From Oscarella lobularis (taxonomy: Eukaryota > Porifera > Homoscleromorpha > Homosclerophorida > Oscarellidae), in the NCBI RefSeq assembly GCF_947507565.1, contig NC_089190.1, positions 1,984,001-2,048,000 on the forward strand: a DNA stretch of 64,000 nucleotides. Direction: 5' to 3'. This document shows, piece after piece, positions 1 through 10,173 of the stretch. Under the pieces are notes generated by a model, which searched no databases, was not told the DNA's origin, and saw only the letters and a list, made by a program, of their open reading frames with translations. A program made the translations under genes and the position numbers. The stretch's first letter is position 1; each line of letters opens with the position of its first letter.

Positions 1-379
1 TTGTCAGAGAGCCTATTCGTCTGCCTTGAAAGCGTACAGAGAAAATCCTTCGCTTCGGCAGACGGAAAGTGAAAAACAGCTAAAGGTACTACTGTGGGAA
101 AGAGATTGAACTAAAAATACGAGAGATGGATGTGGTTAGTTATCGCAATGCGTTTCCACATACAGGAGCCATTCAAGTGGTCCTGCCGCGCCGAAATACA
201 AACAAAAGCTGGTTGAAGAATGCGAGAGGACAGGAAGCGACGAGATTACTTAATTACTACACCGCAAACGAATATATACTTCACAAAGGCCACTAATTTC
301 CGCGAGGAAGCGAATACGCGTGCGTTAGGAAGGATGTGACGTCAGTTCAGTGCCAGTCACTCATCTCTCCGCCGACGAA
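1..379. other. Upstream region of the Dispatched-like gene, no gene seen
   Basis: I see no convincing coding exon on either strand. The stretch ends at the first in-frame ATG of the Dispatched-like gene and probably holds its promoter and 5' UTR. A perfect TGACGTCA palindrome lies 36 bp before that ATG. Confidence 0.5.
337..344. promoter_or_regulatory. CRE-like palindrome TGACGTCA
   Basis: This is an exact 8-bp match to the CREB/ATF consensus, just upstream of the Dispatched-like start codon. Function is inferred from the motif alone. GACGTC is common in the coding sequence here, so chance occurrence is possible. Confidence 0.3.
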
Positions 380-3300
380 ATGCTCACCCCGCGCGGTTAT
401 TCTCCGGTATCGGACTCGGAAGAAACGCCGTCGTCGTCGGAACGACGCGAAGCGAAAGATCGAACGCGAACGAGCGCCGTATCGCGCGCACGAAACGCAG
501 TAAATCGTCTCGAGCTCGCCATCGATTACGTCGTTCGCCTGTACGCGCTCCTATGCACGCGCCGTCGCCTCTTCTGGCTTCCCATGACTCTTATCGTCGC
601 GCTCGCGGCATCGCTGCTCGCCGTCGCACTCGCTCTCTATCCCGTTTACATCGACATGTCATTGGACGCCTTCAACATTCCCAATCACGTGGTCACTCGG
701 CGCTACGACGCGCTTCAGCTGGCCGCCACCAGTTCGACGGCGCGCGCGAAACGCACGTTGGCCGTTCGCTGCGATTTCGGAAACCGCGGCTGTCCCAAAT
801 GGAAATTCGACATCGTCTATCTTCCGCGCGGCGGTGGCGACGATCCCGACAACATTTTCACGCGCGAGCGTTTGGACGATATTCACGGTATCGAAAAGAG
901 CCTTCGAGAGTATCCTCGTTTCGACGATTTTTGTTGGATGGAAAGCGGCGAATGCGTGTCGATAAATTCGCTTCTCACCTATTTTTATCCGTCCTCCGAT
1001 GAAAAAACTGGGCAATTGAAACTAAACGGCAGGGGGGGTCATCTCATTGATGACAATATTCAGCACTTGTTACGCTACGTTTCCAAATATCCCGACGTCT
1101 ATTGGTACGTTGGATCCGGATTCAACGTTGAGGCCAACAGCAAGAATTTGTCCAGTCATTTGCTGCGATCCGAAGTTATTCTAGGAGGTCCTCCCAGACC
1201 GACCGACGCTCAGAAAGAAGAAGCTAGAGATTATATGATCGAGCTGACGAAGCACTTGGAAAAATCATCAACAAAGTAAGATGAGAGAAATACATATGAA
1301 AAAGTCCTAAATGCATATATTTATTAACTATTTTTTCTCTTTGTTTTTCCTTAAGGAATGTTCGTGTTCTCTACGGAGGCGGTTCGATTTATGACTATCA
1401 AGTTAACCAGGCTATTTACGGTGACATGCGTCTTGCCATTGCGTCGCTCATTCTCATCTTCATTCTCGTCTTTGTTCTCTCCTCTTTCTCCCTCTATCTG
1501 ACCGTCTTTGGGCTCTTTGTCGTCATCATCAGCTTTCCTATAACCTATTTCTTCTATCGCGTTGGCTTTCAGATTCAAGCTGTCGGCATTCTCAATGTCG
1601 TCTCGCTCTTTGTCATCATTGGTATTGGCGTCGATGACGTCTTTGTCTTCATCAACACGTTTCGTCAAACCGCCGGGAAATTTTCCAATTCTGACGTCGA
1701 AATGCTTGATCGCATGCACTATACGCTCAAGACCGCCGGGAAAACGACGCTATTTACTTCCGTTACGACGGCAACCGCCTTCTTCGCCAACGTTCCGTCA
1801 GCAGTGAGTTATTAATAATCAATTGTGATACGTAGGGAGTTGCTTTCGTTTTCAGGTTCCCGCTATTCACGATTTTGGCTTGTTTATGGGAATTTTGGTG
1901 TTGGTTTGCTACGTTGTGACGTTCACCATGATGCCCCCGGTTCTCTTTCTGTGGGCTTGGCGAGTGGAGAGATTGGAGAAGGCGTGCATCCGCAAGAAAG
2001 ACGTCGCTGAAGCCGAAGCCGAAGCAAACAACGTGTACACCATCAGATGGACGCAACGAGAAAACGCAGTCAGCATGACAATGCCAGGTAAAATAATTGT
2101 CTACCAGTAGATTAGGCTGTAGAGTTTAATTAATTAATTAAGGGTAGTTTGGCGACTTTAGTAGGTGCCCCCAAGAGCTGTACTAGATTACCGCAACTGT
2201 AGAGACTAGTAAGAGCCACTTGATTCTTAGTTCAAACGTTCGAACCTTTGCACGTTCAAACGTTCGAACGTCCTATCCTCTGCTAAAACCCTGCGTGATC
2301 CCAATCCTTTATTAAATGAACGCGGCACTGTATACACAACTTTTTACAGTACAGTAGTATGGGGTCGGCGAAAGGCGAGTATGGACCCTTGTGCCGACCC
2401 TTGTGGGCAGAACCCTGGTTTAAGGGTAGTTTGGTTTAGAGTCATAGAGATTAAACGCAACTTTAGAGGGTCTAGTAAGAGCCACTTGATTCTTAGACAA
2501 TCGTAACTGTAGTAGGAGCCCCAGCTACTTGATTCTCACGCAACTTTAAACGTTTTCTTAGGACAAGAGGAGTCGTCATCTGAACCTGCTGTCGTAGAAA
2601 AGGCGTCATGCGAGAGCAGCGAAAGCTCGGACAGCCTTTGCGCCGAATTCAATGACACGCCCGACTGTCAGCTCCTAGCCGAGCAAATTTCGACGAGCGC
2701 TCGCTGTCGAAACGTCACGCAGGACGACGTCGCTCTCTCGGCGACGGCAAGCGACGTCGATGCAATCCCCGTCGAAGGAGTGCCGTTCTTTTCCGCGCTG
2801 AATCGTTTCATCAGTCAATACCTATCCAAAGGAATCGTCGTGAGTCGTCTTCCTCTTCTCCTTCTTTTCTTCCTCGTTCTCTTTATCTCCGCCGGCGTCG
2901 TTTCGCAGTTGAAAACGGCGAAAAAACCGCCGCAGCTCTTTCCCAGCGACAGCGACATTCAACAGTTGATCGACATCGGCTACAATTTGACGAATTCAGA
3001 CCAGTCGCGTTGCGACCGATGCTCCGGTTATTTTCTCAACCCCAACGACATTCCAGTCATTCCCAAAATTCCGACTAATCCACCCGTCAAAAAAAATCCA
3101 ACTGTCGGTCCCAAAGCGCCGCCGACGCCGCGGAAACTTCCGTCGACGCCAGATCACAATGACGTCGTCACCGAAACGCCACCGAAGGAGAAGACGGAAA
3201 AACCGCCGCCGCCGCCGTCGCCTGATCGCGTGGCGACGACCGCGCCACCGACACCACCACCACACAAACCAACTACTCCTAAACCAGTTACTATTCACCA

Positions 3301-4842
3301 TGTAAATCAAAACACCCCTCTACCTATTCATACAAAGCGGCCCAAGCCGCCTACTCATCCACATAAGGACGTCGCTACCCCCAAAATCGTTGTTCCAACG
3401 AAAGACAGCGAGCCCGAGCCTCCTGCTGTTGACGTATGCGCCTTGGGCGACTGTTCGCCGGTGGAGCGACCCGCCTCCGGACACAGCGCCGTCATTTACG
3501 TCGTTTTGGGCATAAAAGGGCTCAATCGTACGTTCACCTACGATTCGAGTCACGTTTTGGACGACAGCGAGAGCTCAGTAAGTATTAATTAATTAATATG
3601 TTTTTATTTGAATATTTTTCTCTCTAGACGAACACCGTGTTTGATCCGGCGTTTCGAGGTAAGATCCGATACGGCTCTCGGAGCTTCGTTTATCGTTCGG
3701 ACGCGCAACTTCTCGACGCTCTCTGCGACATCTGCGTCGAAGTGCAGGATCCCAATCGAGGTCTCATTCAGCTTGGCGGCGCCGACTGCATTCCGTCGCA
3801 GTTCTCGTCTCTGGCGACCGTTTGCAAAGAGAAAACGAAAGAAAGGCGTCCTGGCTACAATTTCGCTTTCACAGCGTCGCAATCTCCGTCAAGCAAACTG
3901 TTTCGCGCCAAGGGAAGGAGCGACGACGGTAGCACGGTTCTCTACATAGCGATGGGATTTCAAAGCAATACCTATATGGGCGAGTCGAGTTTCGACAATT
4001 TGGCGAAGTACAACCAATGGGAGAAATTCGTCGACGAAATGAAGGATAAGTATCCCGGCATCGGTATCGATTCGGCGTTTCAGACGAGCGACTATTGGGT
4101 GACCGTCTTTCGCGAAACGGTCGCCGTATCGTCGGCGATTTACAGCATTGTGCTCTCGTCGATTCTCTGTCTGTGCTGGGTGATCATTTTCACCGGTCAC
4201 GCGTGGCTGCTCGTCGTCGTTTTCCTGTCCATTGCCGGAACGATTTTAACCGTTCTCTCGTTTATCTATTGCTTCGGATGGACGTTCGGTGGCGTCGAAG
4301 CGATCACGCTTTCCGTGCTCGTCGGAACGGCCGTCGACTACATTGTCCACGTCGTCGAAGCGATTATTCTCGCCGGACAGGAGATGAGAGAGAGAGACGT
4401 GAGTGCGAACGAAGGATACGTTCGTTTATTTTATTTTTTTTCCTTCTAGTTCAATCCCAACGTCGATTCTCAAAATCGAGCGCGATGGGGAATATCTCGC
4501 ATCGGCGTTTCGATCTTGAGCTCGGCTCTCACGACGATCGCCGCCGCGATTCCGCTCTGCTTCACCGAAATTCAGCTCTTCGCGAAATTCGGTCAAATTC
4601 TCCTTCTCAACACGGCCATGTCGCTGACGTACGCGCTGACGGCGTGCGTTGCGATGCTGGCCACGTTTTCCGGGCTGCGCTGCTGTTGCCTGAGGAAGTA
4701 CAGGAGCTCCTGCTTCTCCTGCGTTGTGAGTTTCGTGGGCGTCAGCGTCTGTTTGGTGGTCGTCGTCTTGGCTTTGTACATCGCTCATGTGTACGGTCAC
4801 GAGTTCCCAGGCCCTGACGGAAACCCGCTTTTCTCCTCCTAA
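380..4842 (+). CDS. DISP: Dispatched-like RND transporter (sterol-sensing domain)
   Basis: Six exons (380-1275, 1356-1803, 1856-2087, 2562-3577, 3628-4398, 4450-4842) join in phase to about 1251 aa. I use the ATG at 380; the frame is open upstream from a GTG at 350, which is unlikely as a eukaryotic start. An N-terminal cytoplasmic tail and first membrane segment are followed by an ectodomain with the Dispatched-type SLDAFNIPNH motif. A sterol-sensing/RND bundle follows, with GIGVDDVFVF in TM4 (exons 2-3). A second half repeats this plan, with GTAVDYIVHVVEA in its TM4 equivalent. Dispatched releases lipid-modified Hedgehog from cells in Bilateria; the substrate here is unknown. Unusual is a roughly 120-residue Pro/Thr/Lys-rich linker in the second ectodomain (about 3061-3420). 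Family assignment is firm; orthology within Dispatched/Patched-like RND proteins is less so. Confidence 0.85.
2139..2551. repeat. Diverged repeats in Dispatched intron 3
   Basis: The 474-nt intron 2088-2561 is far longer than the gene's other introns. It holds two copies of a block beginning AAGGGTAGTTTGG and ending GAGCCACTTGATTCTTAG (about 2140-2230 and 2420-2497), a third partial copy near 2510-2550, and a 16-bp direct repeat GTTCAAACGTTCGAAC at 2230-2245 and 2254-2269. GGGTCGGC at 2362-2369 pairs with GCCGACCC at 2393-2400. I see no coding potential. It could be a decayed non-autonomous element. Confidence 0.5.
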
Positions 4843-5015
4843 GCGTTCGTGTACGGGTGTGAAGCAGCGTTCTGTCCTTGTATGATAGAGACGTAATGTC
4901 TTTTAGTTCTTATTTGCAGGTTCTTAATACGACTCTATGATTTATTGTTTCAGCGGACAAAGCAAGCGTCTATGACATCATGCATTGCAGTGTAGAGCAA
5001 GCTCAAAACGTTATT

Positions 5016-6327
5016 CTACATGGAATTCTGGAGAGACGACGAATTGGAGCTGATTTTCATACTAACACCAATGTTGGTTTCGTCGGAATCGACTTTGGTG
5101 TAGTAGTCAGTGGGAAGCGGGGGTTCCTTTGCTTTGACCAATTTCTCGCGTTCCGTACCCGTCTTGTCGCAGTGGAAGATGAGACGGAAGAGACGATGAC
5201 GAACGCGGTGATTAAACAGGCAAAAGAGTATGGCATTAGCAAAACCCTGTCCACAGTCTCCAACTCCCTGGGGGGGGGGGGGGGGGGGGGGGAGATAAAC
5301 CTCGCGTTTGATTTTTTAATTTGAATTTATTACCTGTAGGGATTGCAGGAGTGTCGAGTATTTGGCATAGTGAGAGTCGGCGTAGCTCGTCAGCAGAAAT
5401 CTCACTGTGCCTGTCATGCGAAGACAAATGAAAATCACAGGTACCAATATAAATTTCTTGTCCATTCGATGCACCAAGGCGATGGACGTCGGCGTGACAA
5501 ATCTCCGATGTCGCCATCTCATCTAAACCCAGGAGGGGAGGCTTCATCTACAAAAAAATCAATCAAAAGATCTATTTCTCACGTCAATGCAAACGTAGCA
5601 TTCTGTAATCGTATAGAGAACGAGTGTGACCGCATAGGCGCCTATTTCCCACGCCTTTCCCGTCAGCCACATCCACATTTTAGAATTGGGATTATTTTTG
5701 TAGATCCAGCACCAGTCGAACGTGTACTCGTTTCCCGTCGGTCCCAGTGCCCCGTAGACGCCGGCGGCGATGACGAGACCGGCGGGAAGAAGCCAGGCGA
5801 TGCAGTGAAAGGGAATGAAGCAGTTTCGAGCCAAATTGGGTCTATTGAAAACGAGTGATATCGTTATGTAGACGGCGACGAAGACCGTCCAGAAAAACGA
5901 ACACAACGCGGAAAACGTCGAAACGGCGCTCTGAATCTGCGAGAAATGAAATTTTCAGCTACTTTGAGTAAGTTTCGTTATCCGCCATTTGGTCTACCTC
6001 GCAAAATAGGGTCTCCGTGAGATTGCCGTTGATTACGGAGACGCTGAGACCGACTGCATTGCTGGTTGCATAGAGAAGATCGGCGATGGAGAGAAAGACG
6101 AGGAGTCTGCGCGCCGGAGAACGGATTTCCTTCCACGCGACGTAGCTTAGGATGATCGTCGACGCTCCGATTATTGACAGGCTGCAGGACAGTAGCGTCA
6201 ACGCTTCGGGAAGGCGAGAGTGATACGTAGAGTGATGCGTCGTATTCGTGGTATTGTTGAGTTCCATTGGATCACTGCGTGCGCTAGACATGATGGACGA
6301 AGCCAGGGACGTACCTGCTGCTACCAT
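5016..6327 (-). CDS. GPR157-type seven-transmembrane receptor
   Basis: Four minus-strand exons (6327-5998, 5936-5583, 5522-5334, 5267-5016), all in phase 0, give about 374 aa from the ATG at 6327. Later in-frame ATGs at 6291 and 6267 would give 362 or 354 aa. Landmarks match human GPR157 and the cAMP-receptor-like family: RSPARRLLVFLSIADLL after TM1, SFFWT in TM3, FDWCWI in the second extracellular loop, DKKFILVPVIF before TM6, and GVGDCGQGFANAILF in TM7. NNTTNTT gives N-glycosylation sequons near the N-terminus. GPR157 is a ciliary G-protein-coupled receptor in vertebrates; no ligand can be deduced here. The last intron ends in an uninterrupted 22-C tract before the acceptor AG. The gene is head to head with a paralogue and convergent with the Dispatched gene. 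Confidence 0.8.
5270..5292. repeat. Homopolymer G23 (C23 on the minus strand)
   Basis: There are 23 consecutive G on the plus strand. On the coding minus strand this is the polypyrimidine tract of the last intron of the GPR157-type gene, ending directly in the acceptor CAG. The length may be imprecise because such runs are prone to sequencing error. Confidence 0.8.
6268..6289. promoter_or_regulatory. Minimal interval between head-to-head receptor starts
   Basis: If the minus gene starts at 6267 and the plus gene at 6290, only 22 bp separate the start codons. If the minus gene starts at 6291 or 6327, the reading frames overlap on opposite strands. Each 5' UTR and core promoter must then lie inside the other gene's transcribed sequence. 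Confidence 0.5.
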
Positions 6328-7682
6328 TCTGTCTCCAATTCCGTCTTGCTCTCGCAGCAAGGACGTCGTACAAGCAGCGCGTTATTCGGCGATAATTTCG
6401 GCGGCGTTCTCGATCGTAGGCGCGATGCTGATCATCGGCACGTTTCTCCGCTGGAAAGACATTCGCTCTCACACGCGATCCATACTCTTCTTCATCTCCA
6501 TCGCCGATTTCGTCACGGCGACCGGCTACTTAGTCGGCATCGTGGCAAGCTACAACATAATCGCGCCCGACGAGATAGAGAATTACTCGCAACATCATTA
6601 CGGCTGTCAAGTGCAAAGTTGGTTCACAACGACCTCGTCTATTGTCTCCTTTTTTTGGACCGACGTCATGGCAATCAGTCTATTGCTATCTGTCGTGTGT
6701 CAGAGACTCGACATGGCAATCAAGTTGATGCCACTTTTTCACGCAGTCTGTTGGCTTTTACCTATTATTCTGACGACAACGGGAGCCGGTCTCGGCTATC
6801 TGGGTCCCGATTATTCTCGCGATTCGGTGGGCTGGTGCTGGATTGTCGGCAAGTGTCCGCCAGACGCTGCAAATGCGACTCCGACTCCGACTCCGACTCC
6901 GACTCCGACTCCGACTCCGACTCCGACTCCTCAATTTTGCAAGGATAATTTGACGTCTATTTACGTTTGGGAAATTGTCTTGGGAAAGGGTTGGGAGGTC
7001 TTGTCGTATCTTCTCGTCGTCGTCCTTTGTACGATTGTTCGCGTCTACTTGAGTCGCGAGAGGAAATTGCCGTCGAATATCGTTCAAAAGGAAACGGCCA
7101 TCGTTGCAAAGGAGTTTGAACGGAAAATGATTCTCGTTCCCGTCTTTTTCGTTCTCATTCGCATATGGGGAACAATTCGATACTTTTTGAATCTAAAGAC
7201 CGGTATGTGTCCTGCAAAATCGTTGGATGCAATAGAAAACGTTTTACTTGTACTTCAGGCAAGTAACCTCATGTATCTATATTTATAATATAATATAATA
7301 GCGTTCTTTTTTTGTTGTTTAGGGAATTGGTGATCCGGCTCAGGGTTGGATCAATTGCATACTCTATTGCTTTCTAACGAGAAAAATACGCAATCGCATA
7401 TGGAAAACGTTTGCGTGCGAAGAGAAGAGAAATGGGAGAAAGAACACTACTGGTTCAGATTCAACATCTCTTCCGTCTTCTCGCTCGTCTTCTCTTTGTC
7501 AAGAATCAGCTGAAACCAGTTGGAAAGGCAGCAGCAATCCGTCAAATTCCTTGAAACTCTTGGCAAGTGCCGATGACGACATCGACGGTGACGAGGAACC
7601 TCTTATTAGGCCAGCACCTTTGCCCTTCGTCAAAAACGCGTCGTATATAACTGGTCCAATATCAGGAGAAACACCACCGTAA
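6290..7682 (+). CDS. GPR157-type seven-transmembrane receptor with Thr-Pro loop insert
   Basis: Two exons (6290-7258 and 7323-7682) give about 442 aa. The start is MMDEARD; the open frame reaches a GTG at 6248 that I do not use. It shares with the minus-strand neighbour the HTRSILFFISIADF segment, SFFWTDVMAIS, WCWI, ERKMILVPVFFVLIR and GIGDPAQGWINCILY. The first exon spans positions where the neighbour has introns, so intron content differs between the paralogues. The single intron has a GC donor (CAG|GCAAGT). After WCWI, the second extracellular loop carries nine Thr-Pro dipeptides encoded by a hexanucleotide repeat. The long cytoplasmic tail is rich in Ser and acidic residues. Receptor family firm, ligand unknown. 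Confidence 0.8.
6878..6931 (+). repeat. Hexanucleotide repeat (ACTCCG)8 plus ACTCCT, coding (Thr-Pro)9
   Basis: Eight perfect ACTCCG units and one ACTCCT lie in frame in the second extracellular loop of the plus-strand GPR157-type receptor. Expansion or contraction keeps the frame and changes loop length by two residues per unit. Confidence 0.9.
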
Positions 7683-7804
7683 ATGGGATATCCCCGGCAA
7701 ACTTTTGATATCGTAGAGATAAGTACATATTATAGATGTCACGTGGTATTGTTCCTATACGGGAATCTGCCCTCGGGGTGCATTTTTGGACGAGCGAAAA
7801 CTGC

Positions 7805-8963
7805 ATGGGCTTGCTCTGGCTTATTCCCGCCTTTCCCGTGCTCAGCATCCTTGCCGTGACGCATTGGAAGCTCAACGGCGATCGAATTCCCACGCCCGTT
7901 CTCGATTCGACGCCGAACGACGAGATTTTCGCCATCGTGTCGCGCGACGCGCGTCGTCGAGCGTCCGAAGAGCGAAACAGTCGACGCGGCGAGTGGGAAC
8001 GAGTCGCCGACGAGAATTCGACGTGCAGACGAACGGAGGAGAGCGAAGAAAAGCAGAAAACGAAAACGTGCGACGCGACGTCAGAAAGCGACGTCAAAAG
8101 GTAAAGAAACGATTAAAAATAAATTTTATGCAATAAAATTCTATTTTTAATTAAGGAATTTTAATTCGATTCCGATTCTGTCTTGTTGGCTGCCCAAAAT
8201 TGCGACAATTTACGATTCCCTTCCGGGAATTCAAGCCAGAGAACGATATCCCGACGAAATCGACGGGGAAATGTTTGCAATCTATCGACACACCGCCGAC
8301 AACAACGATGACGTCAATGACATTGACGTCGACAGCGTAGAAGATGAGTTTTTCGACGCAATTCAAACTCGGTCGCTCAACGAGTGGGATTATAATCGAT
8401 TGGGTAATTATTGGCGAGTCAAGGGCGCCAATCACAAGGCAGTCGACTGTTTTCGTCAGGGTCTTCATCTCAATCCGAACCAACCCGATCTTCTGCTAAA
8501 TCTCGCGCGAATTCTTCTCCATTTGAACTATTTAGCCGATTCTCGCGCGCTCGTCGAACGCTGTCTAACATTGACGTCTTCGTCGGAAGAGGAGGAGGAG
8601 GAGGAGGAGGAGGAGGAGAAGAATTCTTGGCTTGAGCATTTCACGTTGGGGGAAATAAACGAATTGGTGGGCAGTTTCGAAGAGGCGTTAGGCCACTATA
8701 AGATGACTCTGGCGTTGAATCCGAGTTTTGAATTAGCCGAGTGGCACGTAATGAATTTAGAAGAGCAACTCGCTAAGGAAGCTGATACGGAGATTGTGAT
8801 TCAACACACGGGAGTTATAGTTCTTCTATTGACGATAGCCGTCTTTTTGGGACTCGTTTATATTTTGGACGGAGACGAGGACAAGGAGAAGATTTGCAAC
8901 AAAGATTTATTGACTAGTAGTCGGAAAATTACGCGCAAGAACAAAGCATCCAAATTCAAATAG
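7805..8963 (+). CDS. Short TTC17-like TPR protein with C-terminal membrane anchor
   Basis: Two exons (7805-8100, 8156-8963) give about 367 aa. I chose the ATG at 7805 because it opens with a signal-peptide-like stretch, MGLLWLIPAFPVLSILAVTH; an in-frame ATG at 7736 would hide it. The segments around THWKLNGD, LGNYWRVKGANHKAVDCFRQG, LNLARILLHLNYLADSRALV and LGEINELVGSFEEALGHYKM follow the N-terminal TPR region of TTC17 in order and spacing. TTC17 of vertebrates is about three times longer and acts in actin organisation and ciliogenesis. Here the protein stops after about three TPR-like units and adds a hydrophobic helix (VIVLLLTIAVFLGLVYIL) near the C-terminus. A run of 11 Glu (about 8587-8619) interrupts a repeat. 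Relation to TTC17 is inference from remembered alignment. Confidence 0.6.
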
Positions 8964-9058
8964 AGAGAGAGAGACGTCACTTAAACAATGATAAATAAGG
9001 AAGGACACAGACACAAATTTGATGATTTTTTCCGTCTTCTATATTTACAGTGCATGTT

Positions 9059-10139
9059 TCAAAATTTGACCCAAGCGTTTTGGGACGCGGTTGATTCACT
9101 GGAAATAATTCTTTACTGTTTTGAGATTTAATTAAGGGAGACATTGCAAAGCAAACCTTTGTTTGGGCGCCGACGTGAAATCGCTCCAATCGGAAGACGC
9201 TTCTCCAAAGGAGGAGGAGTCTGGAAACAGAGACGGGCTAGTTGTTGCCGTGGCAACGGGTGGTGGAGCCAAAGTGGGTATCTTTCCGGGAGGTGGAGGA
9301 AGACCAAGTCCACCTTCAACAAATAATTATTTATTGGCAAATTCACGTGCTTCAAGTACCTGATGTGGTGGCTTTGGGCTTGCTAGTGGACGAGGCACCT
9401 CCCTAAGTGAGCAAAGAGTGGAATGGAATCAATTATTGGTATGGTTTCTTATTACGATATTGATGCTAAATGTTTGGCCTTCTTTGAGACTATAGTCTTT
9501 GCCCGGTTGCGTGGCCCACTCTTCCTGCTGCTTGGCCAGCTGATCCGAAGTCTTCAGCCATCTATAATAACGGGTAAATAAATCAATGAATCAAACTAAT
9601 TAAATACTTGAAGTGATCCTGAAGGGCCACGTTGAAATCAAACGAGTCGGCGCGATCGGAAAATCCGATGCCAATAAACGCGTGCTTGCCTGTGAGAAAA
9701 AAACGCGTCACATGAAAAGAGTCCCGGATCGCGAGGTACGCCCACCGTCGTCGCTGACAATTTTCAGTACGAAATAGCGACTGCTGTCCAAAACGGCTTC
9801 GACGGAACTTCCCGGATAGTTGTCGACGGGACAAGCGGCGAAGAGATTCCCTAAAAGCGTCGTCGAAAACGTCGCGACGACGGGCACGTTTTTTTCCTAC
9901 CCGACGTTTTGTCTTCGAGTTTGATAGTGCAATTTTTTCCTTTAGCTACGATCTTCATTCGGCCCGTCCAATCGGGCTTTTCCAAATTCCAATCGGCGGC
10001 CCTGCAAAAACGACGTCGATTCGAGCAACGGTAAGAGGCGCTTCGTCTACCTATATCCTCGCGTGCTCGTTCGAGGCGGAATGCGATAGATGTAGACCTC
10101 CGGTTTGACGCAGAGAATCGATTCGTAGCCGTCGCCCAT
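9059..10139 (-). CDS. NECAP1: NECAP, clathrin adaptor-associated protein
   Basis: Eight small exons (10139-10051, 10001-9901, 9850-9746, 9689-9608, 9561-9456, 9402-9360, 9313-9157, 9098-9059) join in phase to about 240 aa. The protein opens [20 protein letters not shown] and carries the NECAP PH-like (PHear) domain, including [36 protein letters not shown] and [23 protein letters not shown]. It ends in WVKF, matching the WVxF motif that binds the AP-2 alpha ear. NECAP works in clathrin-coated vesicle formation. One family member is present, so NECAP1 versus NECAP2 is not meaningful. Most exons are too short to stand out alone. The start codon is 34 bp after the CYB5D1 stop on the same strand, and the stop is 95 bp from the stop of the convergent TTC17-like gene. 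Confidence 0.85.
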
Positions 10140-10167
10140 TATTCTTAACGCGCGTTAGTACGAACGG

Positions 10168-10173
10168 TTTATT
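10168..10173 (-). terminator. AATAAA directly after the CYB5D1 stop codon
   Basis: The hexamer follows the TAA stop of CYB5D1 without a gap and lies about 29 nt before the NECAP start codon. If used, cleavage would fall at or next to the NECAP ATG. A 12-bp palindrome TAACGCGCGTTA (10146-10157) occupies the rest of the gap. Confidence 0.5.

Noticed and set aside
5522-5582. First available acceptor (TTTTTGTAG|ATGAAGCC) in the minus-strand receptor gene
   Set aside because: It puts the next exon out of frame with FILVPVIF. The next AG (GGGTTTAG|ATGAGATGG) keeps phase and the TM6 motif.
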